Notes: generated by a model not told the origin, from the sequence alone. A DNA stretch of 64,000 nucleotides from Myripristis murdjan (GCF_902150065.1 NC_043998.1:4534001-4598000); one strand, 5' to 3'; positions 1-13,059 are shown, numbered from the stretch's first letter. Numbers and translations: made by a program.

Positions 1-93
1 AGAAAACAGCTCAGCATCCTTGCGGGCTCTCCAGATGTTGAAGGTGCCTCTGTCCCAAAACAACTCTAATCAATGTTTGAAAGTGATACTTAC

Positions 94-175
94 TATCATC
101 CTCGCCTTGACCTCTCGCCAAAAGCACCGTTGCGCTGAGCAACAGCGCTAACCGAATATCCACAAAGCTGAACAT
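94..175 (-). CDS. col1a1: Collagen type I alpha-1, exon 1 (partial gene)
   Basis: First coding exon of the fibrillar collagen alpha-1(I) chain, the main structural protein of bone, skin and tendon matrix. The minus strand reads MFSFVDIRLALLLSATVL followed by LARGQGEDD, nearly the same as vertebrate COL1A1 signal peptides (human begins MFSFVDLRL). The 27 codons plus one base cover the signal peptide (about residues 1-22) and the first residues of the N-propeptide. The exon ends at a clean donor (GATGATA then GTAAGTATC), with the intron running off the window at position 1. The start codon at 175-173 is fixed by the family and by the stem-loop around it. No other collagen exon is present, so the rest of the gene lies to the left. 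Fish often carry col1a1a and col1a1b; I cannot tell which this is. Assignment to col1a1 is firm. Confidence 0.93.
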
Positions 176-194
176 GTCTAAATATTAGACATGT
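172..194 (-). promoter_or_regulatory. Collagen 5' stem-loop around the start codon
   Basis: A perfect inverted repeat with 10-base arms (172-181 and 185-194) and a 3-base loop spans the col1a1 start codon. The transcript context (CAAAGAGTCTACATGTCTA, a short loop, then TAGACATGTTCAGC) matches, from memory, the human COL1A1 5' stem-loop almost base for base outside the loop. In mammals this structure in the alpha-1(I), alpha-2(I) and alpha-1(III) mRNAs is bound by LARP6 and couples translation of the chains. LARP6 binding in this fish is inference. Confidence 0.88.
178..192 (-). other. Upstream ORF 2 of col1a1 (4 codons)
   Basis: ATG TCT AAT ATT TAG lies inside the collagen 5' stem-loop and ends two bases before the main ATG. 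From memory, human COL1A1 has a 4-codon upstream ORF at the same place. The short distance argues against efficient reinitiation, so ribosomes probably reach the collagen start by leaky scanning or because the stem-loop masks this ATG. Confidence 0.75.
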
Positions 195-230
195 AGACTC
201 TTTGAGGCAAGGGGAATCCTGTTTTTCTCC

Positions 231-245
231 TCAGACACCTCTCAT
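231..245 (-). other. Upstream ORF 1 of col1a1 (4 codons)
   Basis: ATG AGA GGT GTC TGA sits in the middle of the inferred 5'UTR. The human COL1A1 leader, as remembered, has a 4-codon ORF at the equivalent position (ATG AGC GGA CGC TAA). The identical codon count despite different codons suggests a kept feature rather than chance. Confidence 0.65.
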
Positions 246-327
246 ACAAGTTAGGGTCCGGTCTGTGTAACTCCAATCCAGACCCTAGCAGAAACTCCCT
301 ACTGCCTAAACAAATGGGTAAGCTTGG

Positions 328-335
328 CTTTTATA
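328..335 (-). promoter_or_regulatory. TATA box of col1a1
   Basis: The minus strand reads CATATAAAAGCC. With the usual 25-30 base spacing, transcription would start near position 300, giving a 5'UTR of about 125 nt, close to the mammalian COL1A1 leader. The leader start (AGGGAGTTTCTGCTAGGGTC) also resembles the remembered human one. The exact start site is inferred. Confidence 0.72.
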
Positions 336-1463
336 TGCCAAAGCTTTTGGGGAGGTCCTGGGCGCACAGGATAACTTGTACATGTTCAAGTCACAGAGTC
401 CCTCCTTCATCACTCAGAGGGGCCGTCTTAAAACATATCAAACAAGTTCACGTTTCAGCTTAAACGTGGAAGTGCAGTCATCACTAGCGCGTCGGTCCTG
501 CTCCGCTTAGACACTTTCTGTCATCTTCCGGATTTCGATGGATTTTCTTAACTGAAACTTTGGATGGGGTGCTCTGTCTTCAGAGCATCCAGCATGAGGC
601 ACAGTGCTGATTTTGAGTAGTTTGGACGTGGAATGGTTTTATTTTAGGTTGCAGATCATTTGTATCTTTTCATTAATCTTACTGTACAATCTGTATGTTG
701 TATTCCCAGTAGATGACTAGTTTGATTTTGGCTGTGCAAGAGGCTGGGCTTGTTTTAAAGCTCATTTCACAGATATTCTAAGAAATAACAAGAGTTCAGA
801 CCATGGATGTTGTACTATAGTGTCAGTTAATGCAAAGGCATGGATATGCAAACCAGATGGAGATTAAAATGTATATTATCTGTAAATGCAGATCCACTTT
901 TAACATCTAGTTAATCCAAATGTGTTACTTTATGTGAGAAATAAAGAATATGTCTATCCCATACAGACGTTCTTTGGTGACGGTCCTCTAGGTGGTATGA
1001 TCATATCAAAACCATAAATACAGTAAATTGGTTTAGCTCTGGGCCTGACTACCTGGTCAGTATCAAGCACCTGCACCTGTGGGATCCACACTTTGCCTTA
1101 CAGTAATGCTGTGTGCAGTACATCCAGTATGTTGATGATGAAATTTAAGTTTACTTCCTCAAGCCTGAACCATAAAGCATGGTAAAATGTACATCATGCT
1201 TTTATATTTTCTTCATTTATTAGACATTTCAACCCTTTCTGTACCACTTCTTACCCTCTCTTATACATACAGTGTGCTGAGATAAGCACAATTGACACTG
1301 TTCCCATTATGGACTTTTGACCTTATTTCAGTCATCCCAAATGATCCAAATGGAACAAAATGAGTTTAATAGCATGCACAAAAATCCTATACTGACGGCA
1401 GTGACATTACATACATAATCCACATTTTCTAAATCAGGTTTGGCCCTCCTATCTGTATGATGT

Positions 1464-1470
<7 letters not shown>

Positions 1471-1509
<39 letters not shown>
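1471..1509. repeat. (GA)n microsatellite
   Basis: About 19 uninterrupted GA dinucleotides followed by an A run. The open frame reading ERERER across it is low complexity. Confidence 0.95.
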
Positions 1510-1515
<6 letters not shown>

Positions 1516-4093
1516 AAATTGGCATGTCCACAAAGCACTCTGGTTACACTGTGGACACGTTGCAGCTTCGACAACTCTGGCCCAGTCTGACCTTTCATTT
1601 ATTCTCTTCGTTTGTCTTTCTTTGACACTCGGCCCAGTGAACTTGTCCTGTCTTCACAGGTTGACAACAATGAGAGATATGAAGTGTTTTATGTTTTTAT
1701 AGGAGCAAACGAACAAACTGTGGCGGTATGTCAGGCTGCTGATGTAGAAGGACAAGTGAAAGTGAATAAAGTCATTTTGGAGTGGATATTTGAAATATGT
1801 TTGAAATATGTTTTCTCTGTGAGTCTGATGACATAAGCTGCACCTCTACGTCTGAGGGCGGCTGTTACCTAAAGCATCAGGTTAGCTAAGACTTGTATCA
1901 GTTTTTATGGTGTGGCTTCAGCTGCAGGGAAAATTAATAGTTTCCGAGGAAGCTGGCTATGTGGTTAATGATTTTGTCTATGTTAAGCAGGTATTTTTTC
2001 CGCATCTGTTCTTAGTCTAATGAAAGCTGGGCGACTTCTCCAACAGCTGCCATCAACAGTCGGACAGCTGTCAATCTCCACTTCAATGCCTCTTTAATTT
2101 TCCCCCCTTGTTCTCTACAGGGGGTTGCAGTGCACCAGGGTTTATCCATTTTTATGGCACATGCACTTTTGTAACAGCTTTTGCAATCTGTTTGCATGTT
2201 TGCATTGCATTCCTTGAGTGAAGAAGCTGTTACATAGTCAGTAACAGTGGTACCTCACATTTAGACTACATAACAGACATACACTCACTGCTGCTTCCAC
2301 GTTTTATATGCCAGTATTTCCTGTATATTATATTTTTGCATCTAACATGATCTATTTTGGTTTTTTCATTTTGTTCCAGGATGATCTTTGTGATTCAAAC
2401 ATTTTTTAACCACACTTTCAAGCACTTTCTTACTGATTGATTGTCTTCAAATTGTTACAAATTCAGCAGTCACTGATGACTTATGTGGTGATTAGTGTCA
2501 TCTCATTGTTTACGGTGCAGACAAAACACGTCAATAAAGTTATGTACAATGCCACAACTTGCCGCCGAGGGCACAAAGTCAGGAGGCTTCAGGACAAGGC
2601 ACACTCATTTCCCTTGACTCTTATTTATTTGTAAGAAAGAAAGACACGGGTAGAAGAGTGACCATATATCACAGTATATCAGTGATTTTGAATCTTGAAA
2701 ACCATGAAATGAAGATGGGGATGTCCTGTTTTGCAGAAATCTGGTGTTTGCCAGAGGGGAAGCCCAGTTGATAAGAAGCAATCTGAGTAGTAACAGTGAT
2801 TGTAAACTCCTATTCTTTAGCACAATCCTGTTGTTACATGTGTTGCTTGATTTTAAATGGATGGATTGATGGATGTGGTTTTATGATCATTCTTGATTGT
2901 GTTGAATATAAAGCGTATTGTAACACTTCTGTAAAATGCACTTGCAATAAATTTGATGTGATGAATGGTCGAGTGGAAGGAATCTGCGTGTCTTTGGGAC
3001 AATACTCGTGCAGCTGGAATGACTTTCCATGAGTGAAAACGAAGCAGAAGCTCACAGGACAGTGTTTAAATAGAACTGGTAATTTTCTGGTGTTTGCCTT
3101 GGGACTCGGGTTGCTGCAATCTATAATATATTTCTGTGGTGCGTCTCTCAGAGTTCAGACTGGTGGTTTGGGTGGAAGCATTCTGTGTGAGATTATGGAG
3201 TTTCAACTGTATTTGAATTTCATTCTGCCTGCCTTTGGCTACTTGTTTTCCTGCAGGTATTTAAAATAAGCTTTTGTGTATCGGCACAGAAACGTCAATC
3301 ATTTCTTTGCCAACACAGGCAATCGCTAGAAATCAATTCATGTCAGGTAATCTTTATATCACAACAGTGGAAGGAGCCTTGCCAACTTGGGGAAGGAAAT
3401 TCCAAGTTTGTCTTTGGCAGGTTGTGGAGGTATCGATTTAAGATCTAACAGGTTGTGGGGGCAAAACGTCATCTCGGCAACAGCTACAGCTTTTCCCCCC
3501 TACTTTTTAATGAGAATGGTGTGACTGTTTCCCACAATGAAACCTAATAAGATCTCCCTTGGAGAAGCATTTACGAACGGAAGCTCACCGTTTGATGTTG
3601 GACGGGCCACGTGTTTGTTAAAAGTGTTGTGGACTCTCATAACAGGCAAAGAAGAGAGTAACAGCTCAATCGAAACATGCTCACGGGGACTTGATCTGTA
3701 ATGGGGTCACTTCACTAGAAAATGCAGCAAAGTCAGTAAGTCTGCAGTCAGTCTGCATTTGGAAACTGCAATCAGTCTGCATTTGCACTATTTTCATCAG
3801 GCCGGTTTCTACAGCATCAAAGAGATGTGCAGTAAATCATGCATCAGAACCTGGTATCTACAAATGAGCTTTGGAGAGAGCAGCCTTGCTTGGTTTACAC
3901 TGCAGCATCAAGACCTGGCACAGCTTGAACGGCAGCTAAAAGGACCTAAACTGTGCGATGCATTCCCCAGCAAGCCTCTGAGCTACAGCCAGCAACACGT
4001 AGCATCTGCCTGGCCTTGTCCACGTGTTTCTACTTGTAAGACTTTGAGCTCAGGCTAGACCTGCTGCAGTCTCATAATGCCAGAAATCACTCG

Positions 4094-4132
4094 CTCTCCC
4101 TCTCCCTCTCCCTCTCCCTCTCTCTCTCTCCT
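4094..4132. repeat. (TCTCCC)n / (TC)n microsatellite
   Basis: Four to five CTCTCC-type hexamers run into a TC dinucleotide tract, a pure pyrimidine run on the plus strand. Confidence 0.9.
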
Positions 4133-4481
4133 TTTGCTTCTCTATCTTTCTCACTCTATCAATCAGTGCCTGGAGGTTTGCTGTTTTTCATTTGTACTAG
4201 TTTGCGCCTCCTGTCCTTTGTTTTTTTCTTAATAAACTTGAATGTCTCACTTACCTCCAAACTCCACAGGGCCTGTATTATTTACTGTTATACTTTAGTT
4301 ATATGCTATTATAATGTTTGTCAATTATTGTCAATTGTGGGTTTGGCACAGACGTTCCATGCTTTCTTTAGGTAGCAGCCATTGTAGACCCACCTGCTGC
4401 AGACAAATTACAGGGTGTGATGGGGAAAATTGTACCGTAATGTGAATAAAATCAGCTTAAATTGAAAATGTCTGTTGTCAG

Positions 4482-4720
4482 GGGCGGCACGGTTGTTGCT
4501 GTCACCTCACAGCAAGAGGGTTGAGGGTTTGAATCTGTGTGGAGCTTGCTTGTGTGGTTTCCTCCCACAGGTGAACTGGTGACTCCAGAGTGCTCTTAGG
4601 TGTGAATTTGAGTGTGTTTGTGTGTGTGACCAGGCTCTTTCCCAGTCCTCTGCCCCATGTATGCTGGGATTGTCTCCAGTTTAACAGTTAACAGGTATGG
4701 AAGACAGATGGACACCTGTT
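4482..4720 (+). repeat. Decayed fish dispersed repeat (GGGGCGGCACGG type)
   Basis: The segment opens with GGGGCGGCACGGTTG, then a GTCACCTCACAGCAAGAGGG block, a GGGTTTGAATCTGTGTGGAG block, a CTCCCACAG block and a GTGACTCCAGAGTGC block. It ends near TGCTGGGATTGTCTCCAG. The order of blocks matches a family very common in fish genomes, as remembered, with internal deletions. I cannot settle whether the family is better filed as SINE-like or as a non-autonomous DNA element. No clear flanking duplication was found. Confidence 0.6.
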
Positions 4721-5990
4721 ATCAAGTTTAACAGCATATTGTAACATATTACATCTCAAAGATATTCTCAAAACGTGTTTGTGTGTTTTATTTCGATGCA
4801 GGATAACATTGTGCAAGCTGGCACAGTCCAGAATTTCTTAGCCCATTCTCTCTAGCCCATTTTTTTTCTCCCGCAAGCCACACATAAAAGCGGTGTGTTG
4901 TAGAACACACAAGGGAATGGGAATTTCGCAGTTAACCTAATGTAGGCCAGCTGCATGGGTAGCTTTCTGTTGTTGGGGCAATTTTATTTAATTTGGAAAA
5001 CTCCCCGAATTAACTCTTAAGGTTTAATAAAAGCAATTTGTATTTCAGTGCAATTTACTATCTGTTTGACAGGTTTTAGCCTGTGGCACATGCCCTTATC
5101 CTATCTGTATCAGTAAGTAACATAGTAAGTAGATACTGTAGTACATGGCACATTGTTTGTACATAATTCTCAGGGTTTGTCACTGTTAAAATCATCATCA
5201 AATACATCATCAAATAGGCTGCCACTACCAAGGGTTATAATTGAGCCCTATTTCAAATAATCATTCCAGTGCCATAGTTGCCACAAATCATGATGAGGCT
5301 CCACTGTAAACTTTCAGCAGAGATTGTCATTCTCAGTGTGAAGACAGCTAAAGTCTGCCCCACGTGTACAGACAGGAAAATAACCGGTGTGTCTGACTCC
5401 GCCTGTATGACCACACCAGTCACCTCTGTGAAAAAAAAAGCCTTCCAGCGTCGGCCCAGACTCGCCAAGTTCATTCAGAGCGAGAGCATAAATTCAACAC
5501 AGAGGAACTTCCACGCGGCATTATGGGTAAATGCTCAATTACAGGGTGGATGCTTCTGAGCCCGGTTCTGACTGTTGCTGCTAGTGGGGCCCATTGTGAA
5601 CTGCAATCATCTCATAAAGGCTTGGCTTTTGTCCTCCGTCTCTAGACCAGGGCTAGGCCTAGCTGGCTGAGCCGCACTCTTGCTTCCGCACACCAGTCAT
5701 TAAAATTCAGGCCGGAGATTTTCTGCCCCAGTGGAGGATGGAAGGCCTCGATGCCTCTCAGTGATACCACACAGAGCGGGTAGCCTGCATCTGGTGGACT
5801 GGCAAATTTTAGAGCAGTTAAAACTAGTTTAACATGGTGCTGACAAGAGGTTTTGAGGGAAATATGTGGGACAAAATAGCAAACAACTAGTTTACTTTCC
5901 CTCGTTAAAATGTTTTAGTATTTAAATCCAGCATGTTTCTGCTGCAACAGCCTTGCACACACCAGTTAGACACTAGCAGTTCTTTTAAAT

Positions 5991-6483
5991 TAGGGATGCA
6001 CAATAATATCAGCATCAGGATCGGCTGATATTGGTTTTAAAATGAAATATTGGTAACCATCTTAGATGAAAGTTTCTGCCAGTACATGAAATAAGTCAAA
6101 TTTGCCCTGGTTGTGGACCTTGTCAGGATTTTCTCAGGCAGAGCATCATCCAATCCCGTGTCAACAGGATGAATCAGACGGTTTTGTTTGAAAGAAAATG
6201 TTGTACAAAAATAAATATGGCAACCTAAGTTTTGCACCGTGAATGTGTACATTTTGAAAAACATTGAATTTTATGTCTGCATCTGCCAGTGGGCCATCAC
6301 TAGAAGAGCAGACATAATAATATATTAATTCCACTATAGGAGAGAGTTGACGTTCATTGCAATTAGGTGGAAAAAATATCAGTGTATATCAGTATTGGCA
6401 CGGGCAATCAGCCAAAAGAGTTGGAAAATATCAGCGTATCAGACACTGGCAAAAAAAAAAAAATCCAGTATCGTGCATCAATA
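5991..6483. mobile_element. hAT-like MITE with 8-bp target duplication
   Basis: Non-autonomous DNA transposon of 493 bp. The left end reads TAGGGATGCACAATA; the right end, reverse-complemented, reads TATTGATGCACGATA (12 of 15 match). Both sides are flanked by exact TTTTAAAT copies at 5983-5990 and 6484-6491, an 8-bp target-site duplication as made by hAT transposases. Inner sequence (ATCGGCTGATATTGG near the left end) resembles a repeat common in fish. No transposase is present. Confidence 0.82.
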
Positions 6484-9400
6484 TTTTAAATGTCATTGCC
6501 TGGTGTAGATATTCAATAAAAGATGTTTAACCACCTTTTTCCCATATTGTGCACTGAGTATCATTTTCATTTCAGACACATACTTTTATTTTCTGGCAGA
6601 TGATTCACTTACATATCTCATTATGCCCATTTTCTCAAGGGGATACAGAGTGTAATTGAAACATGGTGGGTCGTGTGCTCAGCCCCAGGTGCATTAAACT
6701 CTCCTCTCAGGTACCAGCACAGTGGTGGCTGTTGGTATGAGATGTTAAAGGGGTAGTTTGGGATTTTTTGGAGCAAGGTTTTATGACTTGCTTTCTTTTT
6801 GTGCCATTGATGTTTTGACATTATCTCCCGAGGCAGTCCCCATGGTCGGATGTGGTTGACGGTCCGATCAAGTAGGTAGCTACGTGAATAGCAGTCACTT
6901 GTAATTAAGCTGTGTATATTTTGTGTTTCTGAAGAAGAAAGTCTGCCTCACAATGCTCTTTGCAATGAGTAGCTCAGTCACTGAACTACACTGTTACGAT
7001 TTCCCTTGAAGATGTTGTCGTACAGACAATATTAAAGAGTATGTGATGTTTTGTTCATTATATTCACTAAATATTTCATACATGAGAGCAAACTCCTTGG
7101 TTCTCTCCCTATTTGAATCTTTGCTTGCAGAGATTAACATTTTTTTTTTTTTTTTTTTTAATCCTTAATAATAAAAATAACCAACAAACTCCTAAAATGC
7201 ATTATTTCACTTCACTGGACACCAGCAACCAGATTATCATTCCAGGCCATTCCAGGAGAGACACTGAAAGATAGTTCACCTGTTCTCACATAACACTTTT
7301 CTCATAGATAACTGTGTTTCCAATGGGATAGTGTCCGTTTCAGACCTGCTGTTGGCAAGGTCTTCCTCCGTGGTCTGTTTCGTTCTAGGTGTGAAGCTTC
7401 ATGTGGGTAGGAATAAATCTTGTCACGCATTCTCCTGTCACGTAGCATTTCCTATAGACAACACCAGACGCATTCACCATTTTCCCACAAACACTACAAA
7501 CCTATATTCTGTTCCATGTCCACCCTTCTCACTCTGACCCCACCACTCTGTCAATTTGGGCTATTAAATGTGAGACCCCAAATTAACCCTTGTCTGTCAC
7601 ATTTGCAGATGCGGCTGACGTATGACTTTAATATTGATATGGGGTATCGATATCCTACTCCACTGGATTTCAATACATTTATCTGAGGGTGCAGGAAGGA
7701 AGCTTGTGGTGAAAATACAGCAGCCACTCTCATGTGATTATCAGCAAATAGATGTGTGTAAAACCTCACACAGTCAAAGGCTCTTACATCTTCGGGTTTT
7801 ACCAGCAGGAATCCATAAATCTTCATGAGCCAGTCTAAACAATGCTGTTTTGGCAAGGTGGAGATGGCTTGAAAAAGAAGAATAAAAGCACAACAAACTG
7901 AAGCCCTCAAGCTGTTTTTGAAACAAGAGCTACCTAAAAAAAAAAAACCTAGCCTCTCAAAAACCCCTCCCACTGTGGCTCCACACCTCCTCTTTGGGGC
8001 GTGAGAGAAAACTATGAGGAACCCAAACCTTAAAACCCATAGCCTTCATCATGGCACCATGTCCTTCATGGCCCATCTAAATGACAGTTTGATGTTAACT
8101 GCACACCCACCATTTGAGTGAAAGCACAGATTACTAGTTATTTCTCCATACCCGCATGGCACCAGTTTGCTCAGGATTTGATGTGGGAACATGACAGTAA
8201 TCTACAAGGAATCAACATGCAGCATTAAACTTCTATCTTTTGGCTTCTCTGTGCCCAAACACAAATTTCAGCAAAGGGCCTCTTTCCCTCTTTCTTACTG
8301 CACTTTTCCTTTCGTGCTGCATCTGGCTTTCTCCAGAGTCCCAGCCCCCATCTGCACTCTAGCTCTCCATCCCTCCCTCCTTCTCTCCCTGCACTTTTCT
8401 CCCATCCTCTCACTCCCCCACCGGCGCAGACATCCAGTCAGACACACAGTGGATGGAAAATATGACTGAATCCTTCCCTGACTTAAGATAATGTGCAAGA
8501 CTGCTGGCAGGCGTGACGCCACTAAACACAGGGAAAGGCAGAGAGAGAGAGAGAGAGAGAGCATACGGGACAGGGAGAAGGTTTTTGGGGGGTGCTGCTC
8601 TAAATGCCACATGAAGCAAAACTTTCATGGTAGAAAGTGTTGATAATTTGTGGTTAGCCTATGTTCTTTTTGAAGCATTTAAGTTCTGCGACACTCAAAT
8701 GGTCTGACTAAATGTAACACAGGGAGAGTGTGAAAGATCACACTCAATATGTGATCTGATACACTTTGAAAAGCTCCTGAGCAATGAAATGTCCTATTAA
8801 TTTGTCCTTAATTTAACACCCTGACTGCCACATTTCAAAGTGCCCCGTCATGTGACGACATTTATGTTGACTATCAGCATGTTAGCGCAACGTCACGGCC
8901 CACTAAAACAAAACTCAGAGAGCTCCACTGAGCATTTGGGTGTCATATTTCTCTGCCACAAATGCTCAAACGGAGGGAGAGACTATTGCAATGGAGGGGA
9001 GAGGGGAGTGAGCAGAGCGATGGTGGGATGGAACATTCTATTGTGGATTAGAGACAGGAAAAAAAGGAAAAAATGACACATGGTTTCATCTGCATGTGCC
9101 CAAATTGGATTCGTATGTTGTGAACCTATTTTGAAGGGCTATTAAACTATTCAAACTCTGCTGCACCATCCTAACTTTTACTTGACCTACCTGTGTGTAC
9201 AGAGAAGCAACGAGTACAGAAAGCAGCTTAAGTGATATGTCATTGGGTTTCATTGGAGTGGTTCAGACATTCACAGCTCCAGCCTGTTTCAGTCTGAACA
9301 TAATTTCCAGTCGACCTGGCAGTCGGTTCAGGCAGTGTGATGCACACTGTAACATCTGGGAAAGACAGTTTTTAGGCTTAAACTACACCGTCTATTCCCA

Positions 9401-9909
9401 GTCCTTGTAGCTCTTGTTGTCTTCTTCAAATCAACCACATTATTTTTCACTGATCCTGTCTTTTGGATAGTAAAACATCTTAGCTGTAAATCTCTGTAAA
9501 GCATAAAAATGTCACTATCAAAATCAGTCCCATTATAAAGTCTATGGTGCTTGTCTTGTAATCGTCAGAGTACCAGCTGTGCTTTAAATGTTCAACTTTA
9601 AATGTCCACTTCTTCTCCAAATATTTTTGTAAGTTGCAAGCCTTTATCTAACAAATAGTGTCTAAGAAAGCCCTTCAGAGAGGGAGCCATGATTTGAGGC
9701 TACAGTCAGCCGCTTTCGCAAGGTAGTATGCGGGAATGATTGTGGGGGAAATGAGCTCAGAGATCCCGTCTGGAAATGTCGTTGCTCTGCCGCCCCTTTG
9801 CAAGCCCCCATAAATACTGCGGCCTACAGAGATGTTCACATGCAAGGAAGAAGGGGGGATTGGAAGGTTCAGCTGAAGAAAAAAGCAGATGCAGAGAGAC
9901 AAAAAATGA

Positions 9910-9945
<36 letters not shown>

Positions 9946-12789
9946 GGAGTGTAAGAGAATGGGAGAGGGGACAGGGAAGTTCTCAGAGGGAAAGAGAGTG
10001 AGAGAGGAGCCTGAAGTAGGAATAAGAAAAAGAAAAAGAAATAGAGAGAATAGGTGAAGAAGAAAAGAGAGCAAGCAAACCTCAAACTGAGGGAGAGCAG
10101 GATGGAAATAGGGAAGCCTGAAACTATGTGAGGAAAAAATGTCCATCTCAGGGAAGGGGAGACGGATGACTCATGCTCTCCCCGCAGCCACAGGAGCAAA
10201 AATGAGCAGCCTCCTGCTTTCAGAACTGTTCAGACAATGATTTTTGTGAGCACTGACATAATTATATCAACATCTTGTCACCAAGGAACATTTTTGATCC
10301 TGTGTTTACCTATATACATTTCTCTGGGAGTGTTTTACATTCACACTGGCCAAAAATTTAAAAAAAAAAAAAAAGCTCTTTTATTTATCAGGAAGGCACG
10401 TGGACATCCATACATTGATATTAACCAAATGAAATTCTCCTCCCTCTTTGGATTGCATGGCCAGAAAAAGGGTAGTATCCTATGCTGTTTGTCTTAGCCT
10501 GCTTTGAGCCAGGCAGAGAACAAGCTCTCTCATGTTATCACAACCTTGGCAGAAAGCACCTTGTAGGATTTTCTTCTCTCAGTAACTTTCCTCGCAAGAG
10601 ATGAACAGAGGCTAAATCCATCAGGCTACCTGGCAGCCATATTGTCCCATCTTTCTGCTTGTTGTTTTTTCTCCTTTTTTGTGGCTTAAGAAGAACAGGA
10701 ATAACTTACCTGAGCCAGGCAATGAATTTTAGACTTAATCTTTTTTAACACCTTGGCAGCTTTCTTCATAATGAGTGAGGATTTATCTCCTGCGTGTGCT
10801 CTATGTAAATAGGGGAGAAATTATTATTAATTTTCAGAGCTGTATTTTAACTTCACACAGCAGGGTTGTCAGTCCCAGGACGTTATCTGCCACTTGTTAA
10901 TCATTGAAAAAAAATTACTCACCGAACCTCACATCTTGTGTGATTTAAAGCATGAGCTCTGATGTAAACAATAAAGACACACCCAAGATTCATACAATTT
11001 AAGTCTAAGTTTTTTTTTTAATCAATGAAAGACTCAAGAGCAATAAAACAAAACTGCTGCATATTTTTTCCTTCAGGCACTGGGTTGCTAGTCTTCTCAG
11101 TGCCTCAGTCTTAAGGGGGCATTGTGGCCACTAATGGTATATTCATCTGTGCTCCATATGTGATGATATGACTAAGGGTAAAGGTCTGAAGAAAAGGAAT
11201 GCTTTAAAGCACTACAAGAGCCCAACTAGTCAGCTAGAGAGGGGTTGAAGAGAATAATACATGTCGGCTGAGCTGAAAATGTATCTCAGACAAGTGTCAG
11301 ATATTTAGGTGAAATATTAGACCAGCCACTCTCTTGTGAATCCACCGCTGCTAAATATGAGCTAAATGTGCCTGCAAACTCAAGTTCCTGTTGGGCATAA
11401 GGAGGCTTTTCGACTTTTCTTCGATTTTGCATGTCATCATCGATACAGTGTCATTTCCATTATGCATGTTCTGCTCGGTGCACTGGTTTGACAGCTGAAC
11501 TTAGGAACAAACTGTGATGCAGGTGATGCAAAATAATATTATTCGGTGTTTATTAAATGCATCCCTTGAAGCTCATGTTAGTAGTGATGAATTCAGAAGT
11601 GCCACTCAGAGCAGAACAACAGAAGCTGCATCATATATACAATTTTCTCAATATGTTCCTCAATACTCAATACAGATAACAGCAGTCCACACTCAGCAGA
11701 ACTACACTGCTGCCATGTTATGAAACAGTCTTCAAATCCAGTCTTTAAATATGAGAGGGGCTCATAGAAGTATAGGTTAGGGCTTTTCCATGGAACAAGG
11801 TGACAGATTTATAATGAAATCTGCAATTGTTATTTTATATCTCTCTTTTTGATGTGGCAGTTGTTTTTTTATTTCTTAAATTGTGGTAGTTTGTTTTTGT
11901 TGGATTTCAATTTATGTTGAATGTCTTGTGCTTCTTTATTATTTGTCTTTAACATCTTGGGTGATCCCGTGGGTTTTAGTGTCTGATAGTCCATGAATAA
12001 AATCTATTGATCTCTCTATGAAAACAATCACAAGAGGTTGAAGAAGATGAAAAAATATAATACCATGTGTTGTACATTTGATATATCTCTATCAGAACAT
12101 TTACAAGCCTCTACATTTCCTGTATGTCGTCTTTGTGATTAAATTGTAAAGGTGTGCATCAGCAGTGCTTTTTCTGCTGGTGGTAACTTGTTGCGCTTCT
12201 ATCTCCAAAAAGGCTAAAGGCCTGTCCTCACATTCTGCCAGTGTTGTTTTCCCAAATCCCCAGAGTCCCATCACTTCAGCACATGGCAGTGAAGCATAGG
12301 AAGCTGCTGCTAGCCTGAGACCTGGTCACACTCCCTGCAGGATCAAGCAGGAAACCACAGGAATGACGTGTGGAGGTAAATGAGAACCTGTATGTTTCTG
12401 TGTTTATGTCGATGAGTTGTATAAGAAACAAGATACTTTTAAGGTTTGCGTGTTCAGGTTGCCCACACCATGAGAGAGAATGTATATTTTTTTGTCTGTT
12501 GTGTTTGTAATTTATGCATACACCTTTTTTTGTGCCGCACAATGAAACTTTTTACTTGGATAAATAAAAGCAGATGAGTAATGAATTGGGTCTGCTACTG
12601 TTGACACATTAATCTGTGCCTTCCACAGCCATTACCTTTGCTGCCCTGATGCAGTTATGCACTCTATCTATCTTTCTTATTTTGTTTTTACTAAGTCCTG
12701 GTATCCCACTAATGCTCTCCTGTCCCATCCTCATCCTCTGCCTGTCTGTGTCTCAATTGCTTGAATATGAATGTTTTGTTTGAGCGTTG
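6484..12789. other. Gene-free region with simple repeats
   Basis: No supported gene. It contains T and A runs (7139-7159, 10360-10374), short GA tracts (8538-8561) and the GAAA tract listed separately. The stretch beginning TTAAAGGGGTAGTTTGGGAT near 6747 resembles the start of another common fish repeat, but I found no matching far end. Confidence 0.5.
9907..9946. repeat. (GAAA)n microsatellite
   Basis: About nine GAAA units inside a longer purine-rich stretch (roughly 9880-10070). The apparent 174-codon frame on the minus strand here is Ser/Leu/Phe-rich low complexity and not treated as a gene. Confidence 0.93.
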
Positions 12790-13059
12790 CTGTCTCTCTC
12801 CCAGGTGTCCCCACCCCTCTCCCCCAGCCAATCCCCCCGTCCTCTTTATCCCTCCTCGTCTTTATCGTCATCATCCCCCTCGTCCTGGCTGTGGCTGAAC
12901 ATTGTCCTGCGTTGCTGTCGCTGTGCCGAGGCCCCCCTGCTGCTTTTGTTGTCTTATTTTGTCGGCTAGTGTGTTTTCTTTTGCATTAAGGCTAATGCTT
13001 GTGATTTGCCCTCTGGATCGGCGCCCACTGCACACTTGTCATGAGGGGATGCCCTCTCT

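Larger units (their letters stand above)
336..4481. other. Gene-free flank upstream of col1a1
   Basis: No exon, RNA gene or open frame with protein-like composition is recognised. The stretch includes the proximal col1a1 promoter and two simple repeats listed separately. Short open frames here have no recognisable domains and are treated as chance. Confidence 0.6.

Noticed and set aside
6747-6990. Possible MITE starting TTAAAGGGGTAGTTTGGGAT
   Set aside because: Only one end recognised; no matching inverted end or duplication.
9675-10199. 174-codon minus-strand frame
   Set aside because: Made of Ser/Leu/Phe repeats opposite a purine-rich microsatellite region.
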